From UBA1672 sp050633645 (GTDB lineage: Bacteria; Pseudomonadota; Alphaproteobacteria; Micavibrionales; Micavibrionaceae): a stretch of DNA of 64,000 bases. The number at the start of each line of letters is the position of its first letter. Within the stretch, counting starts at the first letter, position 1. The position numbers and the translations under genes are program-made. Below, in pieces: positions 1-8,276 of the stretch. Under the pieces are notes generated by a model. The model worked only from the letters and a program-made list of their open reading frames with translations, did not search any database and was not told where the DNA came from. The stretch lies in assembly GCA_050633645.1 (NCBI GenBank), contig JBOEGX010000001.1:1-64000 (forward strand). The letters are read 5' to 3'.

Positions 1-2
1 GT

Positions 3-773
3 GTTCCGATTGGTGTGATTGCGGAGCAGGTGCGGGCGTTGGTGACGCAAGGGTATAATGAAATTGTGTTTACGGGGGTCGATGTGACATCTTATGGCGC
101 AGATCTACCAGGGAAACCGTCATTGGGGCAGATGATGCGGCGCGTTTTGGCGCTTGTGCCGGAATTGCCGCGTGTGCGTTTGTCCTCGCTTGATCCTGTT
201 GAAATTGATGATGATTTATGGCGATTGATTGCCGAAGAACCGCGATTAATGCCGCATTTGCATTTATCCTTGCAGGCGGGAGATGACATGATTTTGAAGC
301 GCATGAAGCGCCGTCATCTTCGCCAAGATGTTATTGATGTGTGTAATCGTGCGCGTGATCTTCGCCCTGAAATGGTGTTTGGCGCCGATATTATTGCGGG
401 GTTTCCGACCGAGACGGATGAGATGTTTGAAAATTCCATGCGGATTGTTGAGGAGTGCGATATTACGTATTTGCATGTTTTTCCTTATTCCGAGCGTGAT
501 GGAACGCCAGCAGCCAAGATTCCTAATCAGGTGCATGTGCCGATACGTAAGGAGCGTGCGGCGCGGTTACGGGCTTTGGGTGCATCGCAAGAGCAGGTTT
601 TGCTTTCGCGGAGTATTGGTAAGGAATTTGAACTTCTTGTTGAAAAAGGCGGGGTGGGGCGCGCGGAGAATTTCTTGAGCGTTATTGTGCCGGATGATGC
701 GGTGGTTGGCTCGTTAATTCGTGTTTGTACGACGTCGGTTGATGGCAACCGTTTGCTTGCCGAGATCTTATAA
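3..773 (+). CDS. mtaB: tRNA t6A37 methylthiotransferase MtaB, 3' part
   Basis: This is the C-terminal part of a radical-SAM methylthiotransferase whose 5' end lies before the window; the frame is open from base 3. The family adds a methylthio group to N6-threonylcarbamoyladenosine at tRNA position 37. Visible are the MiaB/MtaB-like stretches TGVDVTSYG, RLSSLDP and LHLSLQAGDD followed by LKRMKRRH, then a TRAM-like C-terminus beginning near GKEFELLVEKGGVGRAENF. The cluster-binding cysteines would be upstream and are not seen. TGVDVTSYG favours MtaB over MiaB. FtsY follows 74 bases downstream on the same strand, an arrangement common in Alphaproteobacteria. Confidence 0.88.
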   Translation, partial: VPIGVIAEQVRALVTQGYNEIVFTGVDVTSYGADLPGKPSLGQMMRRVLALVPELPRVRLSSLDPVEIDDDLWRLIAEEPRLMPHLHLSLQAGDDMILKRMKRRHLRQDVIDVCNRARDLRPEMVFGADIIAGFPTETDEMFENSMRIVEECDITYLHVFPYSERDGTPAAKIPNQVHVPIRKERAARLRALGASQEQVLLSRSIGKEFELLVEKGGVGRAENFLSVIVPDDAVVGSLIRVCTTSVDGNRLLAEIL

Positions 774-847
774 AATATTTATCAAAAACGGGTGCTTTTG
801 TGGATTTAGGGGCGTATAATTAATATATGCACTAAAGGAGAATTATC

Positions 848-2026
848 ATGGTTTTTTGGCGTAAGAAAAAAAATGTCGCCGAGGCGGAGGTTGAAGAGCA
901 GGAACAGGAGCTTATGCATCCTAAGGATGAACCTGATCTTGAACTGTCCACGGATTATGAAGCTGATTTAACGCATGATGATATACAAGATGATCTTTGT
1001 GAAAAAGAAACGGATGTTATTGAGGAATTGGATGAAACGCCCATTCCTGAAGATGTATCATTAAAGGACGATGATAACCCTGATGATGATCATTCGGATG
1101 AGGGCGGTTGGTTTTCACGCCTGACCAGTGGACTTGGGAAATCGACCAACAAGATCACGCAGGGCCTTACGGATATTATTACGAAATCCAAGTTGGATCA
1201 GGATACGGTTGATGCGTTGGAGGAGGTTCTGATCTCTGCGGATTTGGGGCCGAAGACTGCTGCGCGTGTTATTGATGACTTCTCAAAAGACCGCTTTGGG
1301 AAGGATATTTCCGAGGATGAGATCAAGCAAGCCTTGGCGGAAACGATGTCGGCTATCCTTGAACCCGTGGCAAAGCCATTAAATATTGAAAAACGCGATG
1401 GTGAGCCTTATGTATTGCTTGTTTGCGGTGTGAATGGCGCGGGGAAGACTACCACGATTGGTAAGTTGACGAAGCAACTTAAGCAGGAAAAGGGGTATTC
1501 CGTGATGATTGCGGCGGCGGATACGTTTCGTGCGGCTGCGATTGAGCAGCTTGCGACTTGGGCGAAGCGTAGTGGCGCGGTTTTATTTACCAAGGATGTT
1601 GGTGCGGATGCGGCGTCAGTTGCATATGAGGCGTATGAAAAGGCGAAGGCCGATGGCGTGGATGTTCTGATTATTGATACGGCGGGGCGTTTACAGAATA
1701 AGGCTAATCTTATGGAGGAGCTTGCGAAGATTATTCGGGTTTTGAAGAAGCAAAATGAAGACGTTCCGCATTCCACCGTGTTGGTTTTGGATTCTACTAC
1801 GGGGCAAAATGCCTATTCACAGGTTGAGACATTTAAAAACATGGTGGATGTCACGGGATTAATGGTAACGAAGCTTGATGGATCGGCGAAGGGTGGTGTC
1901 TTAATCGGCTTGGCGGATCAGTTTGGCCTTCCTGTGCATGCGATTGGCGTGGGTGAGGGGATTGAAGATTTGCGCGCGTTTACTGCGCGGGATTATGCGC
2001 GGTCTCTGATGGGGTTAGAGTCATAG
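848..2026 (+). CDS. ftsY: signal recognition particle receptor FtsY
   Basis: FtsY is the membrane-bound GTPase receptor that docks SRP-ribosome complexes at the Sec translocon. The 392-residue protein has an acidic, Asp/Glu-rich N-terminal A domain (about residues 10-90), an N domain of helices, and a complete G domain: G1 GVNGAGKTTTIGKL near residue 194, DTFRAAAIEQL, DTAGR near 277 and TKLDGSAKGG near 341. The start is supported by AAGGAG eight bases before ATG. A TATAAT hexamer lies at 815-820, but no good -35 box precedes it. Length is typical for the family. Confidence 0.97.
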   Translation: MVFWRKKKNVAEAEVEEQEQELMHPKDEPDLELSTDYEADLTHDDIQDDLCEKETDVIEELDETPIPEDVSLKDDDNPDDDHSDEGGWFSRLTSGLGKSTNKITQGLTDIITKSKLDQDTVDALEEVLISADLGPKTAARVIDDFSKDRFGKDISEDEIKQALAETMSAILEPVAKPLNIEKRDGEPYVLLVCGVNGAGKTTTIGKLTKQLKQEKGYSVMIAAADTFRAAAIEQLATWAKRSGAVLFTKDVGADAASVAYEAYEKAKADGVDVLIIDTAGRLQNKANLMEELAKIIRVLKKQNEDVPHSTVLVLDSTTGQNAYSQVETFKNMVDVTGLMVTKLDGSAKGGVLIGLADQFGLPVHAIGVGEGIEDLRAFTARDYARSLMGLES

Positions 2027-2098
2027 TTTTTCTTGTTTTTTGACGTTTTTCTGCGTTTTATTCATTTAATATTAATCACTTAGAGGCATAGTGTAGCT

Positions 2099-3607
2099 AT
2101 GGTTAAAAAACCCGATCTTTTTAAATCGAAAAGCTATAATGACGCCGATAAGGCGTTGGAGGCCGTGCTTCGGATATATGAGGCGCATACAGGTTATTTG
2201 CGTGAGGCATTTGATGAATATTGCTCGGTGGATTCTAAGCCGAAGAAGGTCTCGGGGTTTTACCCCTATGTGCGTATTACAACAAAATATGCGCGGCGCT
2301 CTGATAGTCGGTTTTCTTATGGGTTTGTGTCGAGTCCAGGGACGTATGAAACAACCGTCACGCGGCCAGATTTATTTGATGAATATTATCGGGAGCAGTT
2401 TCGCCTTTTGATTAAAAACCATGATGTGCCAATTGAGGTTGGGGTGAGTGATACGCCTATACCGCTTCATTTTGCGTTGGGCGATGATTTTCATTTGGAA
2501 AAAAACCTATCGGAGGACAAGGTGAATGCCTTGCCCGCGTTTTTTGATGTTCCCGACTTGAATATATTGGATGACGAAATTGCCAATGCATCACAAATGC
2601 CGTTGGATGGTGATGCGCGGCCATTATCGTTGTTTATCGCGCCGCGTGTGGATTTGAGCTTGCAACGTTTGCGGCATTATTGTGGAACGGCGGCTCCGCA
2701 TTTCCAAAACTATGTTTTGTTTACGAATTATCAGTTTTATATCGATGAATTTGTTGCGCTTTGTCAGGATATGATGACAAAAACCGATGATGAGGCGCTT
2801 CGCCAACAACGGATGGAATATACTTCATTTGTGCAGCCGGGGAATAAGGTTGTTTTAAATCAAAATCTTTCTGAGCATGATGATGTTGCCAGTGATGGTG
2901 CGTATCTTGCGCGATTGCCGCAGATGCCCGCCTATCACCTGAAGCGCGCCGATGGGTCGGGGATTACGATGGTGAATATTGGGGTTGGCCCATCCAATGC
3001 AAAGACGATTACGGATCATGTTGCGGTGCTTCGTCCGCATGCTTGGCTTATGCTTGGGCATTGTGCGGGGCTACGACATTCGCAAAGATTGGGTGATTAT
3101 GTTTTGGCGCATGGATATTTGCGTGAAGATAATATTTTGGATGAATTTTTATCGCCGAGCATTCCCATTCCTGCTCTCGCCGAAATTCAGGTTGCATTAG
3201 AGGGCGCGGTTGCAGAGGTTACGGGTAATGATGGGTATGATTTGAAGAAGATTATGCGTACGGGAACGGTTGCGACCACGGATGATCGAAATTGGGAGCT
3301 TAAATCTTATTTGACGCAAAATGTACGCCTTAGTCAGAGCAGGGCGATTGCGCTTGATATGGAATCTGGGACGATTGCGGCGAATGGGTTTCGGTTTCGC
3401 GTGCCTTATGGGACGTTACTTTGTGTGTCTGATAAGCCACTGCATGGGCAACTTAAACTTCCCGGGATGGCGGACAGTTTTTATCGGGAGCGTGTCGAGC
3501 AACATTTGAAAATTGGTTTGCTTGCGATGACAAGTTTGCGTGAGCTGTCACCTGCGAAATTGCATAGCCGTAAGCTTCGTAGTTTTGATGAGCCAGCGTT
3601 TCAATAA
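2099..3607 (+). CDS. amn: AMP nucleosidase
   Basis: AMP nucleosidase splits AMP into adenine and ribose 5-phosphate and tunes the adenylate pool. The 502-residue protein has the family's N-terminal regulatory domain (FYPYVRITTKYA, then SYGFVSSPGTYETT) and a C-terminal nucleoside-phosphorylase fold (about residues 280-480) with NIGVGPSNAKTITDH, GHCAGLRHSQRLGDY and the ribose-binding DMESGTIAANG. Length matches the long bacterial Amn family. The ribosome site is weak (AGAGG about 15 bases upstream). It is followed by an unrelated small gene with its own promoter-like sequence. Confidence 0.94.
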   Translation: MVKKPDLFKSKSYNDADKALEAVLRIYEAHTGYLREAFDEYCSVDSKPKKVSGFYPYVRITTKYARRSDSRFSYGFVSSPGTYETTVTRPDLFDEYYREQFRLLIKNHDVPIEVGVSDTPIPLHFALGDDFHLEKNLSEDKVNALPAFFDVPDLNILDDEIANASQMPLDGDARPLSLFIAPRVDLSLQRLRHYCGTAAPHFQNYVLFTNYQFYIDEFVALCQDMMTKTDDEALRQQRMEYTSFVQPGNKVVLNQNLSEHDDVASDGAYLARLPQMPAYHLKRADGSGITMVNIGVGPSNAKTITDHVAVLRPHAWLMLGHCAGLRHSQRLGDYVLAHGYLREDNILDEFLSPSIPIPALAEIQVALEGAVAEVTGNDGYDLKKIMRTGTVATTDDRNWELKSYLTQNVRLSQSRAIALDMESGTIAANGFRFRVPYGTLLCVSDKPLHGQLKLPGMADSFYRERVEQHLKIGLLAMTSLRELSPAKLHSRKLRSFDEPAFQ

Positions 3608-3610
3608 AAC

Positions 3611-3639
3611 TTGACATAGTGTTCTATTATTTTTTAACA
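3611..3639 (+). promoter_or_regulatory. sigma-70-like promoter candidate
   Basis: A perfect TTGACA -35 box at 3611-3616 is followed after 17 bases by TTAACA at 3634-3639. It lies just after the amn stop and about 30 bases before the next small gene, so it would give that gene its own transcript. The -10 match is only fair. Confidence 0.45.
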
Positions 3640-3670
3640 TATTTGTAATTATAAAAATTGAGGTGATTAA

Positions 3671-4138
3671 ATGTCTTTAATAGATAATAGTAATATTCCT
3701 AATAACTCTGCTGATGTAGCGGTTGATTTACGTAAGAGTTTTCTTGATATATCTCCTGAGGATTTAATAGAATTGGCTGATGGTCGGGGGCCTAAGTCGG
3801 TTGGAGTTTACAAGCCTTCTCCTGCTGAGGGTAGTCTTTCTCATAGTTTTTTTGTTGCAACAGGTGCGGCTGAAGAACGTTTGATTGAGCGACAAAGTAA
3901 ATTTGCAGATGATGATTTTCGTAAGGCTATCGCCTCGGATATATTGCGTTCCTTAACAGATGGGCAGTCGCAGACACCTGAGAATTATGTAAGGGCGCGT
4001 GACTTGGCTTTAGAATTGTCAAAGGTTGAGGTTTTTGAAAAGCGTGATTCTGAATTTCAGGATACGTTGTTTGGAAATAGATCGACGGCTGATGATTTTT
4101 CGAGATCGGAGCCATTCCCGCCGCTTTCTATTACATAG
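3671..4138 (+). CDS. hypothetical protein, 155 aa
   Basis: I do not recognise this protein. It has no signal peptide or membrane segment. It is polar and mostly helical in character, with a Ser/Asn-rich first 20 residues and a proline-containing tail (SEPFPPLSIT). The start has a good ribosome site, AGGTGA, and a promoter-like sequence lies just upstream at 3611-3639. A hairpin with a T-run follows at 4230-4258. These signals support a real monocistronic gene. It is more AT-rich than its neighbours by eye, so recent acquisition or an orphan gene is possible. Confidence 0.7.
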   Translation: MSLIDNSNIPNNSADVAVDLRKSFLDISPEDLIELADGRGPKSVGVYKPSPAEGSLSHSFFVATGAAEERLIERQSKFADDDFRKAIASDILRSLTDGQSQTPENYVRARDLALELSKVEVFEKRDSEFQDTLFGNRSTADDFSRSEPFPPLSIT

Positions 4139-4229
4139 GCATAAATCTGAATTTAGAGTTGTTGGATGAATTTTTCTGTTTAGAATGATGGTGAAAGCTC
4201 TTCTAAATATAGGAGCGTCTATTATAGCG

Positions 4230-4258
4230 AAAGCGCACTGATTTTTGTGCGCTTTTTG
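4230..4258 (+). terminator. Rho-independent terminator
   Basis: A nine-base stem AAAGCGCAC (4230-4238) pairs exactly with GTGCGCTTT (4247-4255) around an eight-base loop, followed by further T residues. It lies 92 bases after the stop of the small plus-strand gene and just before the end of the convergent small gene. Confidence 0.65.
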
Positions 4259-4281
4259 TGTTTGGTTATGTTGATGATTGT

Positions 4282-4539
4282 TTAAATCGTAATATCGACT
4301 AATGAGCCGCGTTCTTTGCTTGCAGAGGCGAGGTCGACAGAATTTAAGTTGAATTGCGTATCATCAGATGATGTTTCTTTTGATTGACCAAGCGCCGCGT
4401 CACGTGTTTGAATTTCGTTTTCACGAGGAGCCTGTTCCTTTTGGCGCACATCTCTTGCTTGGTCAGTACTGGTTGATTGTAATGACTGTGATAGGGGGAC
4501 TTGCTGTTGCTGTCCTACGCCTGACAATGGTGCTGCCAT
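4282..4539 (-). CDS. small hypothetical protein, 85 aa
   Basis: This 85-residue protein is Gln-, Ser- and Thr-rich and very polar, with no membrane segment; it looks largely disordered. It ends in the hydrophobic tail RGSLVDITI. The start is well supported by AAGGAG six to seven bases before ATG. It is divergent from the DUF2336 gene across 267 bases of AT-rich DNA. I cannot name a family; the short hydrophobic tail after a disordered body could be a binding peptide, but that is a guess. Confidence 0.65.
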   Translation of the reverse strand: MAAPLSGVGQQQQVPLSQSLQSTSTDQARDVRQKEQAPRENEIQTRDAALGQSKETSSDDTQFNLNSVDLASASKERGSLVDITI

Positions 4540-4580
4540 TTTTTGCTCCTTAAATATTCAATTAACCCAATACATATACT

Positions 4581-4683
4581 AACAGGTTATGGTTAATAAA
4601 GCATTTAGAAATATTGTTTTATAATAATAGTACATAATTAGGCAATATACAAAAATTAAAAAATACTGCGTTATTAACCTGTT
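4581..4683. repeat. 9-bp inverted repeat in a divergent intergenic region
   Basis: AACAGGTTA (4581-4589) recurs as its exact reverse complement TAACCTGTT (4675-4683), 85 bases apart, between the divergent small gene (start 4539) and the DUF2336 gene (start 4807). The surrounding DNA is AT-rich and otherwise shows nothing clear. It could be a pair of half-operators or chance. Confidence 0.3.
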
Positions 4684-4806
4684 GGTAATTTTTTATGTGT
4701 ATAGCTTATGTCAGTATCCCTTGTGGAGCACCTAATTACCGCAATTTTTAGGGCATTCTGTGAAGGGGGTTTTTAATAATATACATGATGATGTGGGGGC
4801 AATATC

Positions 4807-5931
4807 ATGGAACTAACAACAGAAAATGGTGCATCTGGGCATTCGATACCCAAAGCTGGGGCTATTGCCCTTGGTGATGTGAAAAAGTTATATGATCTGG
4901 CAAAGGATAAAACATCTGAAGCGCGAGAAGAGCTTACACGTATTGTGAGTGGTGCGCTTGAAGTGGATTTATCAGCGCGTGAATCTGAGCTTATTTCTGA
5001 TGTTCTTATAAAGCTTTTAAAGCAAGCCGAGCGTGATATGCGTATGGCCTTGGCAGAAAAATTATCTCTTATGGACGATGTGCCGTTGCGTCTAGTCTTG
5101 CATCTTGCGAATGATGAGGTTGAGGTTGCGCGTCCTATTTTGAAGAAAAGCTCTGTTTTAGGGGAGTTTGATCTTCTTTATATTATTAAATCAAAAACAG
5201 CGGAATATTGGCGTGCGATTGCTACTCGTGAAGAGTTGAGTGATAAGGTTATGGGCGTTTTGGCCGAAACTGGTGATTTTGAAACGGCACTGGCTTTGAG
5301 TGAGAATACGAATATCTCTTTGACGGATGGCGTTTTGACGATATTGGCAGATATGGCGCAAGATTCTGAAGTTCTGGCTGTGCCGTTATTGCGTCGAAGT
5401 GAGGTGTCTGCAGATATCGCTGCGATGCTATATCGTTATATGGGCGCAGAAATTAAACAATTTATCGCGGATAATTATGACGTTGATGTTCAAAAAGTCG
5501 AAGCGGTTGTTGATTGCGTTGAAAAAGAATTTACGACGCCGATTCCGAAGGACTTTATGCCTGAGGATTATATGATTGAAGCAGCGGAGAGCGCGAAAGA
5601 AAAAGGGATGTTAAATTCCAAGATGTTTTTGGGTTCTTTGCGCCGTGGGCATGTGCGTTCGTTTATCGCGCAGCTTGCGGTTTACACGGGTTTATCTATT
5701 GAAATGATTGGGCACATTATGTCTCAGACCAATGGTCAGGGATTGGCGGTTATTTCAAAGGCATATGATATTGAAAAGCAAGATTTTATTTCTATGTTTA
5801 TGCTTACGAATAAAATTTGGAATTATGGGCGCATTGTAGAAGCACATGATTTACATACGGCGATTGGGTATTATAATCGTGCAACGAAAGAAGTTGCGTT
5901 GGATATAATTCGTGCAAAGTCGCCAAATTAA
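4807..5931 (+). CDS. DUF2336 domain protein
   Basis: This 374-residue soluble protein matches the alphaproteobacterial DUF2336 family: an N-terminal block of helical HEAT-like repeats (SARESELISDVLIKLLKQAE, then ALAEKLSLMDDVPLRLVLHL and ANDEVEVARPIL), and a C-terminal helical domain. Members are found almost only in Alphaproteobacteria. Their role is not settled; some occur near signalling or cell-cycle genes. It has no membrane segment. A G-rich stretch (GTGGGGGC) precedes the ATG. A strong hairpin follows the stop. Confidence 0.85.
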   Translation: MELTTENGASGHSIPKAGAIALGDVKKLYDLAKDKTSEAREELTRIVSGALEVDLSARESELISDVLIKLLKQAERDMRMALAEKLSLMDDVPLRLVLHLANDEVEVARPILKKSSVLGEFDLLYIIKSKTAEYWRAIATREELSDKVMGVLAETGDFETALALSENTNISLTDGVLTILADMAQDSEVLAVPLLRRSEVSADIAAMLYRYMGAEIKQFIADNYDVDVQKVEAVVDCVEKEFTTPIPKDFMPEDYMIEAAESAKEKGMLNSKMFLGSLRRGHVRSFIAQLAVYTGLSIEMIGHIMSQTNGQGLAVISKAYDIEKQDFISMFMLTNKIWNYGRIVEAHDLHTAIGYYNRATKEVALDIIRAKSPN

Positions 5932-5965
5932 AAGAGATTCATTAAACCTCCTCCAGGAAAAAAGA

Positions 5966-5998
5966 ATGCCGGCTAAATTTTAGTCGGTATTTTTTTAT
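5966..5998. terminator. terminator between convergent DUF2336 gene and pgk
   Basis: The arms ATGCCGGCTAAA and TTTAGTCGGTAT pair with two G-U wobbles, and a run of seven T follows on the plus strand. It lies 34 bases after the DUF2336 stop and abuts the pgk stop codon, so it probably serves the plus-strand gene and may act in both directions. Confidence 0.75.
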
Positions 5999-7185
5999 TG
6001 GGTTAATGCGCGTACACCGGGGAGGTCTTTGCCTTCTAGCCACTCTAGGAATGCCCCGCCAGCGGTGGAAATGTATGAAAAATTATCGGCGGCCTCTGCG
6101 TTTTCAAGGGCGGCTACGGTGTCTCCACCACCCGCGACACTGATGCAGTTTCCGGCTAGTGTTTGTTTTGCGACGGCTTCTGCAACCTTGTTTGTGCCAT
6201 TATCAAATGGTTTGATTTCAAAAACGCCCATTGGGCCATTCCAAACAACAGTTTTGCATTCTGAAATTATTTCTTCTAAATGGGATATGCTTTGGGTGCC
6301 GATATCAATCGCCATGTGGTCGTCGGGGATGGCGTTTACATTAACGATTTTATATTCTGCGTTTTCTTTGAGCGCAGTTACCGCCACAACATCCTTTGGT
6401 AATATAATGTCGCAGCCGATGTTGTTGGCCTTAACCATAATGTCACGCGCGGTTTCAGCCATATCTTTTTCACAAAGAGATTTCCCCATTGGAATGCCTT
6501 GTGCATAAAGAAATGTGTTTGCCATGCCGCCACCCAGAACGAGGTAGTCGACTTTTTCAATCAAATTTTTAAGGATACTGAGTTTTGTAGATATTTTTGA
6601 TCCACCTGCGACAGCCATGACAGGGCGTTTTGGTGTTTCGAGGGCGTTTTGAAGGGCTGTTAGTTCCTCTTCCATTAATAATCCTGCAGCGGCAGGGATA
6701 TGATGCGCGATGCCTTCGGTGGAGGCGTGGGCGCGGTGAGATGCCGAAAACGCATCATTGACATATATATCACCAAGGGAGGCTAGTTCCTTTGCAAATT
6801 CTGAGTCATTAGATTTTTCACCCTTATGAAAACGTACGTTCTCCAGCAGTATGACATCGCCAGATTTTGCGTTTTGCGCGATATGCTCGGCTACTTCGCC
6901 AATGCATTTGGGGGAGAAACTTACCGGGGTTTGCCATTGTTTTTCTAAAATAGGAGCAAGGAAGGCGAGGGACATTTCGGGGGTTTGCTCGCCATCTGGG
7001 CGGCCGAAATGCGATAGGATGAGTGTTTTTGCGCCATGTGCGCGTAAATAATCGATGGTGGGTTTCAGGCGGTCGATGCGTGTTGTATCGCTGACGGCGT
7101 TGTTTTGTTTGGGGACATTTAAATCGGCACGAAGGATGATTGTTTTGTTTTTTATGTCTAGTGATCTTACGCTTTTGAAACTCAT
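5995..7185 (-). CDS. pgk: phosphoglycerate kinase
   Basis: Pgk transfers phosphate from 1,3-bisphosphoglycerate to ADP in glycolysis. The 396-residue length is standard. Conserved stretches in order are LRADLNVPK, LSHFGRPDGE, ILLENVRFHKGE, GGSKISTKLSIL, GGGMANTFL, NGPMGVFE and AGGGDTVAAL, covering both substrate domains and the hinge. It starts 15 bases after the stop of the prolyl iminopeptidase gene and is probably co-transcribed with it. Gap, fba or other glycolytic partners are not adjacent. Confidence 0.98.
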   Translation of the reverse strand: MSFKSVRSLDIKNKTIILRADLNVPKQNNAVSDTTRIDRLKPTIDYLRAHGAKTLILSHFGRPDGEQTPEMSLAFLAPILEKQWQTPVSFSPKCIGEVAEHIAQNAKSGDVILLENVRFHKGEKSNDSEFAKELASLGDIYVNDAFSASHRAHASTEGIAHHIPAAAGLLMEEELTALQNALETPKRPVMAVAGGSKISTKLSILKNLIEKVDYLVLGGGMANTFLYAQGIPMGKSLCEKDMAETARDIMVKANNIGCDIILPKDVVAVTALKENAEYKIVNVNAIPDDHMAIDIGTQSISHLEEIISECKTVVWNGPMGVFEIKPFDNGTNKVAEAVAKQTLAGNCISVAGGGDTVAALENAEAADNFSYISTAGGAFLEWLEGKDLPGVRALTQ

Positions 7186-7200
7186 TATTTTTTCCGTTTA

Positions 7201-8214
7201 TTAAATTGTTTTTGCGGCCTCGGTTGCTTCGATTAACCTTGATCTCAATGGAGCGTCTAAAGCCGAGTGCCCCGCATCTGGTACAACGACATAATCGGCC
7301 TCTGGCCATAATTGATGCAGTTTATTTGCCGTTTTTATCGGGCAGATTATATCGTACCGCCCCTGAATAATTGTTGTTGGGATGGAACGCAAGCTTTCTA
7401 TGTAATTTAGAATGCTTTTTTCTTTGGGAAAGACTTCGTGTTTAAAATAATGTGCCTCGATTTTGGCCAGAGCCAAGGCGTGGTGCTTTTGTTCGTCGGT
7501 TGTTATTGTTTCATAATTGGGCATGAGAGAGGAGCATGCGCCTTCGTAAAGGCTCCAATGCACTGCTGCGGTGATTTGTGTTTGCGGGTCATTATCATTG
7601 GTGAGGCGTTTGTAATACGCGTTGAGCAGATCGTCGCGCTCTTCTTTTGGGATGAAATTTGCGAATTGTTCCCATGCCTCAGGAAAGATTGTTTTTATGC
7701 CGTATAAGAACCATTGAATTTCATTTTGTTCGCATAGAAATATTCCTCTTAAGATCATGCTGATGCATTTGCTTCTGTGCTTTATTGCGTAGGATAGGGC
7801 GAGGGTGCTGCCCCATGAGCCACCGAAGATGTGCCATTTTTTTATGCTCAAATGTTTACGAAGGGCTTCGATGTCGTTTACAAGATTTTCGGTTGTGTTG
7901 TTTTCCAATGAGCCAAGAGGGGTGGATCGCCCAGCACCGCGTTGATCGAAAATGATTATGCGGTAAAAATCAGGGTCAAAAAACCGTCTGTGAACAGGGG
8001 AAGCGCCAGCGCCAGGGCCGCCATGTAATAAGACGATGGGTATGCCGTCGGGGTTTCCGCTTTGCTCCCAGTATAAATTATGGGTGGGGTCAACGTTTAA
8101 AAAACCGCTGGCATATGGGGTTGTGGGTGGAAAAAGGTCAAGCAGGGGAGCGCGGCGCACAAGGGGCGTTGCGTTTTGCGTGTCATTTTTTGTTGTTGGT
8201 TTCTTTTCGCCCAT
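7201..8214 (-). CDS. pip: prolyl iminopeptidase
   Basis: This alpha/beta-hydrolase removes N-terminal proline from peptides (family S33). The 337-residue protein shows the oxyanion motif HGGPGAG (about 65-71), FDQRGAGRS, the nucleophile elbow GGSWGS with Ser near 133, the acid in GRYDIICP and the histidine in AGHSA. The N-terminal 25 residues are a polar extension before the family begins at LFPP. GGAA lies upstream of the ATG. It leads a two-gene operon with pgk. Confidence 0.93.
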   Translation of the reverse strand: MGEKKPTTKNDTQNATPLVRRAPLLDLFPPTTPYASGFLNVDPTHNLYWEQSGNPDGIPIVLLHGGPGAGASPVHRRFFDPDFYRIIIFDQRGAGRSTPLGSLENNTTENLVNDIEALRKHLSIKKWHIFGGSWGSTLALSYAIKHRSKCISMILRGIFLCEQNEIQWFLYGIKTIFPEAWEQFANFIPKEERDDLLNAYYKRLTNDNDPQTQITAAVHWSLYEGACSSLMPNYETITTDEQKHHALALAKIEAHYFKHEVFPKEKSILNYIESLRSIPTTIIQGRYDIICPIKTANKLHQLWPEADYVVVPDAGHSALDAPLRSRLIEATEAAKTI

Positions 8215-8276
8215 TTAATATTTCCAAGTGCTTAATAAATTAAGTTTTATCATATTATATTTGTGATTGGCTAGGG

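Noticed and set aside
6824..7309. A 161-residue minus-strand open frame across the pgk start.
   Set aside because: It is the shifted frame of pgk and the iminopeptidase, rich in Arg, Cys and His, with no family features.
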